NCBI RefSeq assembly: GCF_013401515.1
Contig: NZ_CP058529.1
Span: forward strand, 930,001 to 994,000
DNA from: Halorarum halophilum
Lineage (GTDB): Archaea > Halobacteriota > Halobacteria > Halobacteriales > Haloferacaceae
Length of the DNA stretch: 64,000 nt
Direction of reading: 5' to 3'
Shown: positions 42,081 to 50,774 of the stretch, piece by piece
How the letters are laid out: the number at the start of each line of letters is the position of its first letter
Position numbering within the stretch: position 1 is the first letter of the stretch
The notes under the pieces: generated by a model
Told to the model about the DNA's origin: nothing
The model's input: the letters and a program-made list of their open reading frames with translations, nothing else
Databases searched by the model: none
Translations under genes and position numbers: made by a program

Positions 42081-43679
42081 ATGAATCAGGGGTCCGACAT
42101 CGACGACACCGTGGTCGTGCAGGGGGACGGTGTCACCGTAGAGAAGCGCTTCGCCGCGGACGAGTTCCCCGTCCCGGCCGTCTCGTTCACCCTCCGGACG
42201 GAGCGGGACGACCCGGCCGAGTTCCGACTCGTCGACGACATCCCAGAGGACTTCCCGATGGACCGGGTCGGGTTCCACCCGGAGTACGAGTCCGAACACT
42301 GGACGGCGTACCAGGACCACCGGGTCGAGTACCGACGACGCCTCGAACCGGGGGAGGAGGTCACGACGGTGTACGGCATCCGGACGGACGATCCGAGCCG
42401 AGGCGAGGAGTTCCTCGGCGAGCCCTCCATCGAGGAGGTCGCCGAGGACGCGGACCCCGTCGGCGACGTCGCGGACGTCATCGGCGAGGACTCCTCGAAG
42501 GTGGTCCGGGACGTGCTCTCGGGCGAGCGGGACGCGATCCCCGGCGACGGCGACGAGGCGAACGCGACGATGGAGTCGGATTCGGCCGCGGACGCGGACG
42601 ACTCCCGGCTGAACCTCGCGGCCGCGGAGGACGACCTCGGGCTCGGCGGTTCTGACGAGGACGAGCAGGCCGACGACGTCGCCGCCGACGAGGCAGACGA
42701 CGTGACCGACGACGACGCGTCGGCCGACGACGACGCCATCGCGGAGGCGGTCGGCGGATCTGGCGTCGACTCCATCACCGAACCCGTTGAGCCGCCGGCG
42801 GACGAGTCCGATACCGACGCGGAGTCCAGCGTGGCCGACGACGAGGACCTCGGGATCGATGACCCCCTCGCCGACGCCGACGATGCGGACGCCTCGTTCG
42901 ACGAGGAACCGTCCACCGACGTGGACGGGAGCGACGTCGACACCGAGGTCGACGACGACGTGAACGTCGGCGAACCCGTCGCGGCCGGAGGGGCCGCCGG
43001 CGGCGTCGCCGCTGCGCTCGCGGCCGAACTCCGCGCAGGCGACGTGTCCGACGAGGACCGGGAACTGCTGAAGCGCGAACTCGAACTCGATCACTCGACG
43101 AGCGTGGACGCCAGGGTGTCCCGGCTCCAGTCGAAGGTCGAGGACCTCGGCGCGTACACCGACGCGCTCGAGGAGTTCATCGACGAGAACGGCACGGCGG
43201 ACGAACTCGTCGAGGGGCTGCGCGCCGACGTGACCGAGGTCCGCGAGGCGCTCGACGCTGTCGAGGCCGACGTCGCGGACGCCGAGGAGGAGCGGTCGGA
43301 CCTCTCCGACGACGTCGCGGACGTCCGCGCGACCGTCGAGAACGTCACCGACGAGGTGACGGAGCGTGCCGAGGAGCTGGAGGCGTCGGTCGCCGAGGTC
43401 CGCTCGGAGGTCGACGATCTGGCCGACGAGGTGGCCGAGGAGGACGACGCCGTCGCGGAGGTCCGCGACGGGATGGCGGACGTCGAGGACGAACTCGAGT
43501 CGATCTCGGCGATGCTCGACGACGAGGTCGGCGAGCTCCGAGCGGAACTCGCCGAAGTACGGACCGAACTCGAGGAGTTCGAGGAGTTCCGCGACCGGCT
43601 CTCCTCGGTGTTCGGCCCCGGCGGTGCCGCCGCTGCCGGCGGCGACGGCGCGGACGACGCGAACGAAGACGCGGAATAA
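42081..43679 (+). CDS. Large acidic coiled-coil protein, unknown function
   Basis: A 532-residue protein. Residues 1-150 form a folded domain (VTVEKRFAADEFPVPAVSFT; FPMDRVGFHPEYESEHWTAY). Residues about 150-300 are an Asp/Glu-rich linker. A short Gly-Ala-rich segment near 300 precedes about 190 residues of heptad-like coiled coil (VSRLQSKVEDLGAYTDALEE and onward, for example VADVRATVENVTDEVTERA). The C-terminus is GGAAAAGGDGADD. ATG 42081 follows a GGGAGGGTG Shine-Dalgarno-like site. The HisG-like gene starts 47 bases after its stop and may be co-transcribed. Family unknown to me. Confidence 0.85.
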   Translation: MNQGSDIDDTVVVQGDGVTVEKRFAADEFPVPAVSFTLRTERDDPAEFRLVDDIPEDFPMDRVGFHPEYESEHWTAYQDHRVEYRRRLEPGEEVTTVYGIRTDDPSRGEEFLGEPSIEEVAEDADPVGDVADVIGEDSSKVVRDVLSGERDAIPGDGDEANATMESDSAADADDSRLNLAAAEDDLGLGGSDEDEQADDVAADEADDVTDDDASADDDAIAEAVGGSGVDSITEPVEPPADESDTDAESSVADDEDLGIDDPLADADDADASFDEEPSTDVDGSDVDTEVDDDVNVGEPVAAGGAAGGVAAALAAELRAGDVSDEDRELLKRELELDHSTSVDARVSRLQSKVEDLGAYTDALEEFIDENGTADELVEGLRADVTEVREALDAVEADVADAEEERSDLSDDVADVRATVENVTDEVTERAEELEASVAEVRSEVDDLADEVAEEDDAVAEVRDGMADVEDELESISAMLDDEVGELRAELAEVRTELEEFEEFRDRLSSVFGPGGAAAAGGDGADDANEDAE

Positions 43680-43725
43680 CGCCCGAAGCGCGCCGTTTTT
43701 GACGCGGGAACCCGTGGCGTCGACA

Positions 43726-44625
43726 ATGACAGGGACGGTAGCCGTGGCGGTACCGCGGAAGGGGAGGCCGCTGGAGGCCGCGCTCGAACGCCTCGCAGCC
43801 GTCGGCGGTTCGGACGGCGCCGCGCTCGCCGACGACGTCTCCTCGACGCTCCGCTACGAGAAGGCCGTCACGAAGGGGCGCCAGTCGCCCGACGACCGGG
43901 TGTACGACCGCCTCGCCGACTACAGCGAACCGCACGGCGACGGCGCGGAGTACACGCTCGTCCGTGACGACCGCGAGGCACACCCGCGCCGGGTCGTCTT
44001 CGACAGCGCCCGGGTGACCGTCGACGGGACAGAGGTGCTGCTCGTCGGCCGCGAGGAGCCGTTCCGGGCGCTCCGGACGCACGAGTTCGCGCTCGGCTTC
44101 GACTCGGCGGACCTCGTACTCGAGGAGGTCGTTGGCCTCCGTCCCGAGGGGCTGTCCGAACTCGGGGACGTGAACGCGCGAATCGACCCCCGCGACACGG
44201 ACGTTCGCGTCGCGACGGGGCTCGGGGACACGGTCCGACACACCCTGATGGCGCGGCCCGAGACGCTCCCGCCCGGCGCCGACCTGGACCGCTCGTTCGT
44301 CGCGGACTACGAGGGGCGGCTCTGCATCTCGCCCCGCTACGAACGGCTCGTCGAGGCCGTCCTCGGGACGGACGCACTCGACGGGGTCGAGTTCGTCTAC
44401 CCCGAACCGGGGGTCGAAGAGGAGGCCGCCATCGCCGACACCGGGCTCGGCGTGTACCTCACCGTCACCGGCGGCACCGCGCGCGAACACGGGCTCGTCC
44501 TCGGCACGGACCTGTTCCCGAGCGAGACCGTGCTGCTGGAGAACGAGGCCGAGTCGACCGCCGCGACCGACGACCTCGAGGCGCTGCTCGGCCGCGGCGT
44601 CGAGACGGCGATCCGGGCCGACTGA
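43726..44625 (+). CDS. HisG-like (ATP phosphoribosyltransferase-related) protein
   Basis: A 299-residue protein whose start VAVAVPRKGRPLEAALERL resembles HisG, whose chain layout matches the bilobal type-2 periplasmic-binding-like fold, and whose C-terminal loop IADTGLGVYLTVTGGTAREH (236-255) and DLFPSETVLLEN resemble the HisG phosphoribosyl-diphosphate loop and the strand that follows it. The conserved acidic residue before TGxT is replaced by Thr/Val. It is not near other histidine genes, so it is probably a paralogue with a different role. Placed directly after the coiled-coil gene. ATG 43726. Confidence 0.65.
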   Translation: MTGTVAVAVPRKGRPLEAALERLAAVGGSDGAALADDVSSTLRYEKAVTKGRQSPDDRVYDRLADYSEPHGDGAEYTLVRDDREAHPRRVVFDSARVTVDGTEVLLVGREEPFRALRTHEFALGFDSADLVLEEVVGLRPEGLSELGDVNARIDPRDTDVRVATGLGDTVRHTLMARPETLPPGADLDRSFVADYEGRLCISPRYERLVEAVLGTDALDGVEFVYPEPGVEEEAAIADTGLGVYLTVTGGTAREHGLVLGTDLFPSETVLLENEAESTAATDDLEALLGRGVETAIRAD

Positions 44626-44737
44626 GCGACGGCGGGTCCGACACCACGAGTGCCGAAGGGTGCGGTCGGTTTCCGATGGATCGTGATTCGTTGGCAGCCA
44701 CAACCGTTTCACGGCGCCACGCCGAACGTTCGCGACG

Positions 44738-45955
44738 ATGGTGGATATCGGACCCACGGGTGGGTACGGCCGGGCTCGCGTCGGCTGGTGGGCGTTCGTC
44801 CTGATCCTCGCCGGTGCGGCGGCGTTCATCGCCCACTCGTTCGTCGGCATCCTCGTACTGGGCGTGTTCGGCTACTACGCCACGCGCCCGATCTGCCGCC
44901 GACTCGCGACCTACGTCGACTCGGACAGTCTCGCCGCCGGGTTGACCGTCACGCTGGTCCTGCTCCCGGTCGTCCTCGTCCTGTTCTACGCCGGTTTCCA
45001 ACTCCTCCAGCAGGCCCAGCAACTCCTCGGCGGGGGTGCGGGAATTCCGCTCCTCGGCGAGCACCTCGGCGCGCTCTCGGACGAGCAACGCCGAACGCTC
45101 CGGACGGCCCTGGAGAACCCGAGCCAACTCGTCACCAACCCGCGCCAGACGTTCCAGAGGGTGCTGGAGGCGGGCCTGGCCGCGACGTCGGTCGTCGCCG
45201 GGGCGCTGTTGCTCCTCTCGCTCTCGGTGACGCTGTCCTTCTTCCTCCTGAAGAACGACGACGCGCTGTCCGACGGGCTCCGCCAGTTGTTCGGCGGACG
45301 GGACACGACCGCCCACGCCTACGCCTCGGCCGTCGACGGTGACCTCGAATCCGTGTTCTTCGGCAACATGCTGTTCGTCGCCACCATGGCCGTGGTCGCG
45401 ACGGCGGTCTACTGGGGAACGAACCTCGTCGCACCCGAGGGCATCGCGGTCCCGATGGTACTGGTACTCGGGTTCCTGACCGGTGTCGCCAGCCTGATCC
45501 CCATCGTCGTCGGGAAGGTCGTCTACCTGCCGGTCGTGGGCTACCTCGGCCTCCAGGCGATGGGGAGTGGGGGCGGCTTCGCGTTCGTCGGCGGCGTGCT
45601 CGTCGTCTACTTCCTGGTTCTCGACATCCTCCCGCAGACGTTCCTCCAGCCGTACATCACGGGCCGCCAGATCGACCCGATGATCCTGCTGTTCGGCTAC
45701 ATCCTCGGCCCGATCCTGTTCGGCTGGTACGGCTTCTTCCTCATGCCGATCGTGTTCGTCGTCATCCTCGAGGCCGTCCGCATCGTCCTCCCCGAACTCG
45801 TCAGGGGGGAGCGGTTGACGCCGACCGTCTCGATGGGCGAGTCGGTGGGGGCCAGCCTCTCCTCCAGCGGTGAGCCGACGAACGACGACGGTTCGTCCGA
45901 GGAGGACGTCTCGGGCGGACAGACCGAGGAGGAACGGGCAGGGGACGCCGCCTGA
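44738..45955 (+). CDS. AI-2E family transporter
   Basis: A 405-residue polytopic protein of the PerM/TqsA type, about eight helices. Segment pairs at 16-70, the long periplasmic-type segment at about 100-165 (QAQQLLGGGAGIPLLGEHLG), and GFFLMPIVFVVILEAVRIVL near 345 match the family. The name comes from autoinducer-2 export, but Na+/H+ antiport has been shown for some members; in a halophile that is the more likely kind of role. The C-terminal tail is acidic. Confidence 0.87.
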   Translation: MVDIGPTGGYGRARVGWWAFVLILAGAAAFIAHSFVGILVLGVFGYYATRPICRRLATYVDSDSLAAGLTVTLVLLPVVLVLFYAGFQLLQQAQQLLGGGAGIPLLGEHLGALSDEQRRTLRTALENPSQLVTNPRQTFQRVLEAGLAATSVVAGALLLLSLSVTLSFFLLKNDDALSDGLRQLFGGRDTTAHAYASAVDGDLESVFFGNMLFVATMAVVATAVYWGTNLVAPEGIAVPMVLVLGFLTGVASLIPIVVGKVVYLPVVGYLGLQAMGSGGGFAFVGGVLVVYFLVLDILPQTFLQPYITGRQIDPMILLFGYILGPILFGWYGFFLMPIVFVVILEAVRIVLPELVRGERLTPTVSMGESVGASLSSSGEPTNDDGSSEEDVSGGQTEEERAGDAA

Positions 45956-46121
45956 ACGGACCCCACAGCCGAGCCCGATCGGTGCCCCATCGTGCCCGGT
46001 ATGACTCCCCTCCCGCCCGTCGGGAATCTAATTTGGTCGGACCGAGGAATATGGAGCGCACGTTGACATTTATTCGCTATCAACACCGTTAACCCAACCA
46101 GCGTGGAGGATAACCCACCGT

Positions 46122-46901
46122 ATGACTGACGAACCAGACGAGCGGACAGTAATAGTAACTGGCTCGAGCAAGGGGATCGGTAAACACGTCGCGAAGCGGT
46201 TCGCGGACGACGGTGCGAACGTCGTGGTCTGTTCGCGGTCGCTGGGCGACTGTGAACGGGTGGTCGAGGAGATCGAATCGGAGGGCGGATCCGCGCACGC
46301 AGTCGAAGTCGACGTTCGCTCCAAGCAGTCGGTCGACAACCTGATCGACGAGGCCGTCGATCGGTTCGGTCGGCTCGACGTGATGGTGAACAACGCCGGC
46401 ATCAACATCCGCGGCCCCGCGGAGGAGATCTCGCCCGAGGACTGGCAGCAGGTCGTCGACGTGAACCTGACCGGCGTCTTCTTCGGCGCCCAGGCGGCCG
46501 GCAGGCAGATGATCGAGCAGGGCGACGGCGGGAGCATCGTCAACATCTCCAGCATGATGGGCAGTGCGGGACAGCAGGACCGGACGCCGTACAACACGAC
46601 GAAGGGCGGCGTGAACAACCTCACGCGCTGTCTCGCCGTCGAGTGGGCCGAACACGACATCCATGTGAACGCCCTGGCGCCCGGGTACATCGAGACCGAG
46701 ATGGTCGAACAGGCCCAGGAGGACACCGGGTTCGACAAACAGGACATCAGGGACAGGACGCCGCTCGATCGGTTCGGAACCCTCAACGAGGTCGCGAACT
46801 GCGTCACGTTCCTCGCCTCCGGTGACAACTTCGTCACCGGGGAAGTGCTCACCGCGGACGGCGGCTGGATGGCCTTCGGCTGGGGCTGTAAGGACGACTG
46901 A
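46122..46901 (+). CDS. SDR-family dehydrogenase
   Basis: A 259-residue classical SDR. TGSSKGIG (13-20) binds NAD(P), NNAG is at 90-93, catalytic Ser is near 143, Tyr 157 and Lys 161 (YNTTK). LTADGGWMAFGWGCKDD ends it. Resembles gluconate 5-dehydrogenase/3-oxoacyl reductase relatives. TATA-like ATTTATTC and GGAGG upstream (46068-46112 region) support the ATG at 46122. Substrate unknown; its sister SDR fragment at the left end is a separate gene. Confidence 0.9.
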   Translation: MTDEPDERTVIVTGSSKGIGKHVAKRFADDGANVVVCSRSLGDCERVVEEIESEGGSAHAVEVDVRSKQSVDNLIDEAVDRFGRLDVMVNNAGINIRGPAEEISPEDWQQVVDVNLTGVFFGAQAAGRQMIEQGDGGSIVNISSMMGSAGQQDRTPYNTTKGGVNNLTRCLAVEWAEHDIHVNALAPGYIETEMVEQAQEDTGFDKQDIRDRTPLDRFGTLNEVANCVTFLASGDNFVTGEVLTADGGWMAFGWGCKDD

Positions 46902-47323
46902 CACACCCGACCGCCGACCTCGCGGCTGGCCGACGCGGCAGTCGTGGCTTCGGGAGCGTTCGTATTCGCAGTATCTCAAAAACGGATCGGGGTCACCTGC
47001 TGAAACGGCGAACGAGTTCGGCACAACGCGTTCTCGGAGAACACGCGATCTCGAAGCACGAGCAGGTGATCTATTTTCAGCCGAGCAGGACTCTATCTAC
47101 AGAACACGGGCTATCGCATATATACGGGATTTCTCTACGTATGGCTCTCGTTGGTTCTGACTCACGGACCTCCTAACCGCCATCTCTGTTGACATTACCC
47201 ATCCTCCGAACTACACGAAGTTGAGATTGTGACTCTCAGTGTGTACGCTATGTTCGAATATAAGTCGTTGAACCACTTCATCATTACAAAAGCGTTATTT
47301 TTGCTCTAATAGTAGGGCTATCG
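46902..47323. other. AT-rich intergenic region, no gene found
   Basis: These 422 bases have markedly lower GC than the flanks, especially 47030-47320. CGCG-TTCTCGGAGAA-CACGCG (47027-47047) forms a short imperfect hairpin. Near the end, TTATTTTTGCTC (47295-47306) is a candidate TATA/transcription region for the transporter gene starting at 47324. No coding frame with haloarchaeal composition is visible on either strand. Confidence 0.55.
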
Positions 47324-48712
47324 ATGGGAATCTTCGTGCTCGCAGCGGTATCGGGGGCCAGTATCGCACAATACACTGTGCCGATCGTGGGTACCGAACT
47401 GGGACAAACACAGGTCACCGCGGTCGGTGTCCTCTTGATTCTGATCCTCATCATGGGGTCGGGGTTCTTCTCGTCTTCTGAGATCGCATTGTTTTCTCTG
47501 CCAGCCCATCAGGTCGACGCGATGGTCGAGGAGGGTAAGCGTGGCGCACGAGTAGTCAAGTCCCTCAAGGAGGACCCTCACCGCTTGCTCGTGACGATTC
47601 TCGTGGGAAACAATATGGTCAACATCACGATGTCCTCCATCTCGACCACCATCGTCGGCTTCTATTTCGACGCGGGCACGGCAGTACTCGTCTCGTCGTT
47701 CGGTATCACGTCGATGGTCCTGCTGTTCGGTGAGAGCGCACCGAAGTCCTACGCCGTCGAGAACACCGACTCGTGGGCGCGGACCGTCGCTCCACCGTTG
47801 AAGATCGTCGGGAAAGTGCTGTGGCCGCTCATCACCATGTTCTACTATTTGACGAGCGCCGTAAACAGGATCACCGGCGGCAGCGCGTCCATCGAGTCGT
47901 CGTATGTCACCCGCGACGAGATCCAGAACATGATCAAGACGGGTGAACGGGAGGGCATCCTCGACGAGGAGGAACGTCAGATGCTTCAGCGCACCATGCG
48001 ATTCACCGACGCCAGCGCCAAGGAGGTGATGACCCCGCGCCTCGACATGGAGGCCATCTCCAGGGACGCGACCGTCGAGGAGGCCATTGAGAAGTGCATC
48101 CAGTCGGGACACGCCCGCCTGCCGGCCTACGAGGGCTCGCTGGACAACGTAATCGGCGTCTTCGACATCCGTGACCTGCAGGGTTCCAGCTACGGCGCCT
48201 TCGCCGACATCGAGGTGGAGGACGTGGTCGCCCCGACGCTCCACGTCCCCGAGTCCAAGAACGTCGACGAACTTCTCTCGGAGATGCGCGGAAACCGGAT
48301 GCACATGGTCGTCGTCATCGACGAGTTCGGCGCCACTGGAGGCCTCATCACGATGGAGGACGTGCTCGAGGAGATCGTCGGCGAGATACTGGTGGGCGGT
48401 GAGGACCACCCGATCGAGTCCGTCGACGACGACACCGTCCTGGTGGACGGCTCTGTCAACATCGAGGAGATCAACGAGGCTCTCGGCATCGTACTGCCGG
48501 AGGGCGAGGAGTTCGAGACCATTGCGGGCTTCATCTTCAACCGGGCGGGCCGCCTTGTCGAACAGGGCGAGGAGTTCGACTACGAGAACGTGACGCTGGG
48601 GGTCGAACAGGTGGAGAACACTCGTATCCAGAAGGCCCGGGTGACCGTCGATCGGACCGGCAGTGTCACGATCGACGAGGAATCGCCGGATGGCGAGGGT
48701 GAACCTGATTGA
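47324..48712 (+). CDS. CNNM/CorC-type transporter (hemolysin family)
   Basis: A 462-residue protein. The DUF21/CNNM transmembrane domain spans about 30-205 (LILILIMGSGFFSSSEIALF with the cation-coordinating SSE sequence; FGESAPKSYAVEN). A CBS pair (about 225-345; VMTPRLDMEAISRDATVEEA, then VVVIDEFGATGGLITMEDVL) follows, and a CorC_HlyC C-terminal domain (about 370-450). Mg2+/cation efflux is the family role. ATG 47324. GC content is lower than neighbouring genes, so later acquisition is possible. Confidence 0.92.
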   Translation: MGIFVLAAVSGASIAQYTVPIVGTELGQTQVTAVGVLLILILIMGSGFFSSSEIALFSLPAHQVDAMVEEGKRGARVVKSLKEDPHRLLVTILVGNNMVNITMSSISTTIVGFYFDAGTAVLVSSFGITSMVLLFGESAPKSYAVENTDSWARTVAPPLKIVGKVLWPLITMFYYLTSAVNRITGGSASIESSYVTRDEIQNMIKTGEREGILDEEERQMLQRTMRFTDASAKEVMTPRLDMEAISRDATVEEAIEKCIQSGHARLPAYEGSLDNVIGVFDIRDLQGSSYGAFADIEVEDVVAPTLHVPESKNVDELLSEMRGNRMHMVVVIDEFGATGGLITMEDVLEEIVGEILVGGEDHPIESVDDDTVLVDGSVNIEEINEALGIVLPEGEEFETIAGFIFNRAGRLVEQGEEFDYENVTLGVEQVENTRIQKARVTVDRTGSVTIDEESPDGEGEPD

Positions 48713-49075
48713 CTAGCAGTGTCTCAACGGCTAAGACTCCGAACAGGTGACTCAGCTCCTGTGAAAAGGCTGTACCGGCAAACCACGATTTTCCAAGAGT
48801 TCGCCACTTCAGTACTTCTTCTGGCACCCTCGGGGACTCGAACTTTTATCGCATCAGGACTGAGTTCCTCAACCAGATGGTCGGCTCTCCCCTGAGTCGT
48901 AGGGATTGTTTCTCGGTGACTTATTTCTGAAGTTGAGACCAGCTCTCTCGATAGTTGGAGACGGAGGACTGTACGATTGTGAGTGCGCTCCCTGAGGTTG
49001 GAGCCTTCACGGTGCATAACGGGTGAAAACCATTAGGGACGGGCTTTCGTACTCTCGCACGACCAGGATCTGGTC
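48713..49075. other. Intergenic region upstream of the truncated USP gene
   Basis: About 360 bases of lower GC than the flanking genes. A 97-codon frame on the minus strand (48724-49017) has no acidic bias and no recognisable motif, and I do not accept it. In the frame of the USP gene the next stop is at 49034-49036, so there is no room for a complete first USP domain. Confidence 0.5.
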
Positions 49076-49633
49076 GTGATGCCGACGCACGGCCACGAGG
49101 GCCTCTCGCGATACCTCAACGGAAGCGTCTCCGAGAAGGTCGTCCGGCTCTCCTCGGTTCCGGTTCTCACAGTCCGAATGCAGCCCGATGAACAGCTCGT
49201 GTTCCCCTATGAGAACATCCTCATCCCGACGGATGGGAGTTCCGCCGCGACGTACGCTGCCGATCATCTCGTAGAGCTCGCGGCGGAACTCGATGCGACC
49301 GTGCACGTCCTGTCTGTCGTGGACGACGCTGCACTCGGGCTGGACGTCCGATCGACGAGTTCCGGAGAAGAAAGTGAACAGGCCGCGACTGACGCTGTCG
49401 AGACCGTCGTCTCGAAGGCCAAGACACATGGGGTCACGAACACCGTCCGCCATATCGAACACGGAACACCCGTCGAGGTAATCCTCGACAGTATCGAATC
49501 GAACGACATACATGCTGTTGGAATGGGAACGACAGGAAAGCGCGGTACGGAGCGTATCTTGCTCGGCAGTGTCGCTGAGAAGACCGTGCGATCCGCCCCG
49601 GACCCCGTCATGACTGTCGCAGAACCGGAGTAA
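49076..49633 (+). CDS. Universal stress protein, 5'-truncated double-domain type
   Basis: A 185-residue protein whose first 40 residues (MPTHGHEGLSRYLNGSVSEK and on) are the C-terminal end of a USP domain, including the G-2x-G-9x-G-S ATP loop, followed by a complete second USP domain (NILIPTDGSSAATYAADHL to GTTGKRGTERILLGSVAEKT). The in-frame sequence can be extended back only to 49037 (next stop at 49034-49036), so the N-terminal strands and helices of the first domain are missing. The second domain could still fold. GTG 49076 and ATG 49079 are possible starts. Likely a decaying gene. Confidence 0.8.
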   Translation: MMPTHGHEGLSRYLNGSVSEKVVRLSSVPVLTVRMQPDEQLVFPYENILIPTDGSSAATYAADHLVELAAELDATVHVLSVVDDAALGLDVRSTSSGEESEQAATDAVETVVSKAKTHGVTNTVRHIEHGTPVEVILDSIESNDIHAVGMGTTGKRGTERILLGSVAEKTVRSAPDPVMTVAEPE

Positions 49634-49894
49634 CTCCTGTCAACAGGAAAGGTTTCCACCGCCTCCGCTCGGAGGATCCCCGAATGGAGATGCGGATTTC
49701 GGAAATATAGGTTTCTTCCCTGCACCATCCGAAGTACGCGTATCCGCCGCTCGGCTGTTCCTATAGCGGCATACCATGTATAAGTCGGCGGGGAGTCAGT
49801 ATTCCGTCGCCTCTCAAACGACGAAACGACCGATCCAGCGCCGACATTTCCGAAAAACGGCGGGCTTTACCCGACGTCACCGGAACGGGCGACC

Positions 49895-50701
49895 ATGCTC
49901 CGTTCCACGTTCGGGACCGACAGTCCGGTCGTCGGCATGGTACACCTCCCGCCGCTGCCGGGCGCGCCGAAGTACGAGGGCTCGCTCGAGGACCTGCTCG
50001 CGGACGCCCGCCGGGACGCGCGGGCGCTGGACGACGGCGGCGTCGATGGGATCATGGTCGAGAACTTCGGCGACGTGCCGTTCTACCCGGACGACGTCCC
50101 GAAACACGTGGTGGCGACGATGACCCGCGCAGTGCGGGAAGTCGTCGAGGCGGTCGACGTTCCGGTCGGCGTGAACGTCCTGCGAAACGACGCCGACGCC
50201 GCCGTCTCGGTCGCCGCGGCGACCGGTGCGGAGTTCGTGCGGGTGAACGTCCACACGGGCGCCCGCGTCACCGATCAGGGCGTCGTCGAGGGGAAGGCCC
50301 ACGAGACCGTCAGGCTGTGCGAGCGGATCGACGCGGACGTTCGAATCCTCGCGGACCACGACGTGAAACACTCGGCGCCGCTCGCCGCGCGCGAGTTCAC
50401 CGCCGAGTCGATAGTCGACGGCGTGGAACGCGGCCTCGCCGACGCGACGGTCGTGAGCGGCATCGGGACCGGCCACGGCGTCGACCTGGCCGACCTGGAG
50501 GCGGCCGTCGACGCCCGCGAGGAGTTCGACCTCGACACGCCCATCCTCGTCGGCAGCGGCGTCACCGTCGACACCGTCGGGGAGATCCTGTCACTCGCCG
50601 ACGGCGTCATCGTCGGCACGGCCCTGAAGGAGGACGGCGACGTCGGCGAGCCCGTGTCTGAGCGACGCGTCCGCGAACTGGTCGAGGCCGCAGAGCTGTA
50701 A
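49895..50701 (+). CDS. BtpA/SgcQ-family protein
   Basis: A 268-residue TIM-barrel protein beginning TDSPVVGMVHLPPLPGAPKY with GVDGIMVENFGDVPF in strand 2 and GVNVLRNDADAAVSVAAAT, the family signature. BtpA is needed for photosystem I stability in cyanobacteria and SgcQ sits in a sugar operon, while the archaeal substrate is unknown. ATG 49895. It is convergent with a PfkB kinase, and stops are 73 bases apart. Confidence 0.88.
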   Translation: MLRSTFGTDSPVVGMVHLPPLPGAPKYEGSLEDLLADARRDARALDDGGVDGIMVENFGDVPFYPDDVPKHVVATMTRAVREVVEAVDVPVGVNVLRNDADAAVSVAAATGAEFVRVNVHTGARVTDQGVVEGKAHETVRLCERIDADVRILADHDVKHSAPLAAREFTAESIVDGVERGLADATVVSGIGTGHGVDLADLEAAVDAREEFDLDTPILVGSGVTVDTVGEILSLADGVIVGTALKEDGDVGEPVSERRVRELVEAAEL

Positions 50702-50774
50702 TCGACCCCCGGGGCCGAAAACGCGATCTCATCGTTTACTCCGGAAAACCACGAGAAGGAGGTTCGAATCGGAG

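Noticed and set aside
48724-49017. 97-codon minus-strand frame upstream of the USP gene
   Set aside because: No acidic bias, no recognisable motif, and the region is low-GC; most likely chance in non-coding DNA.
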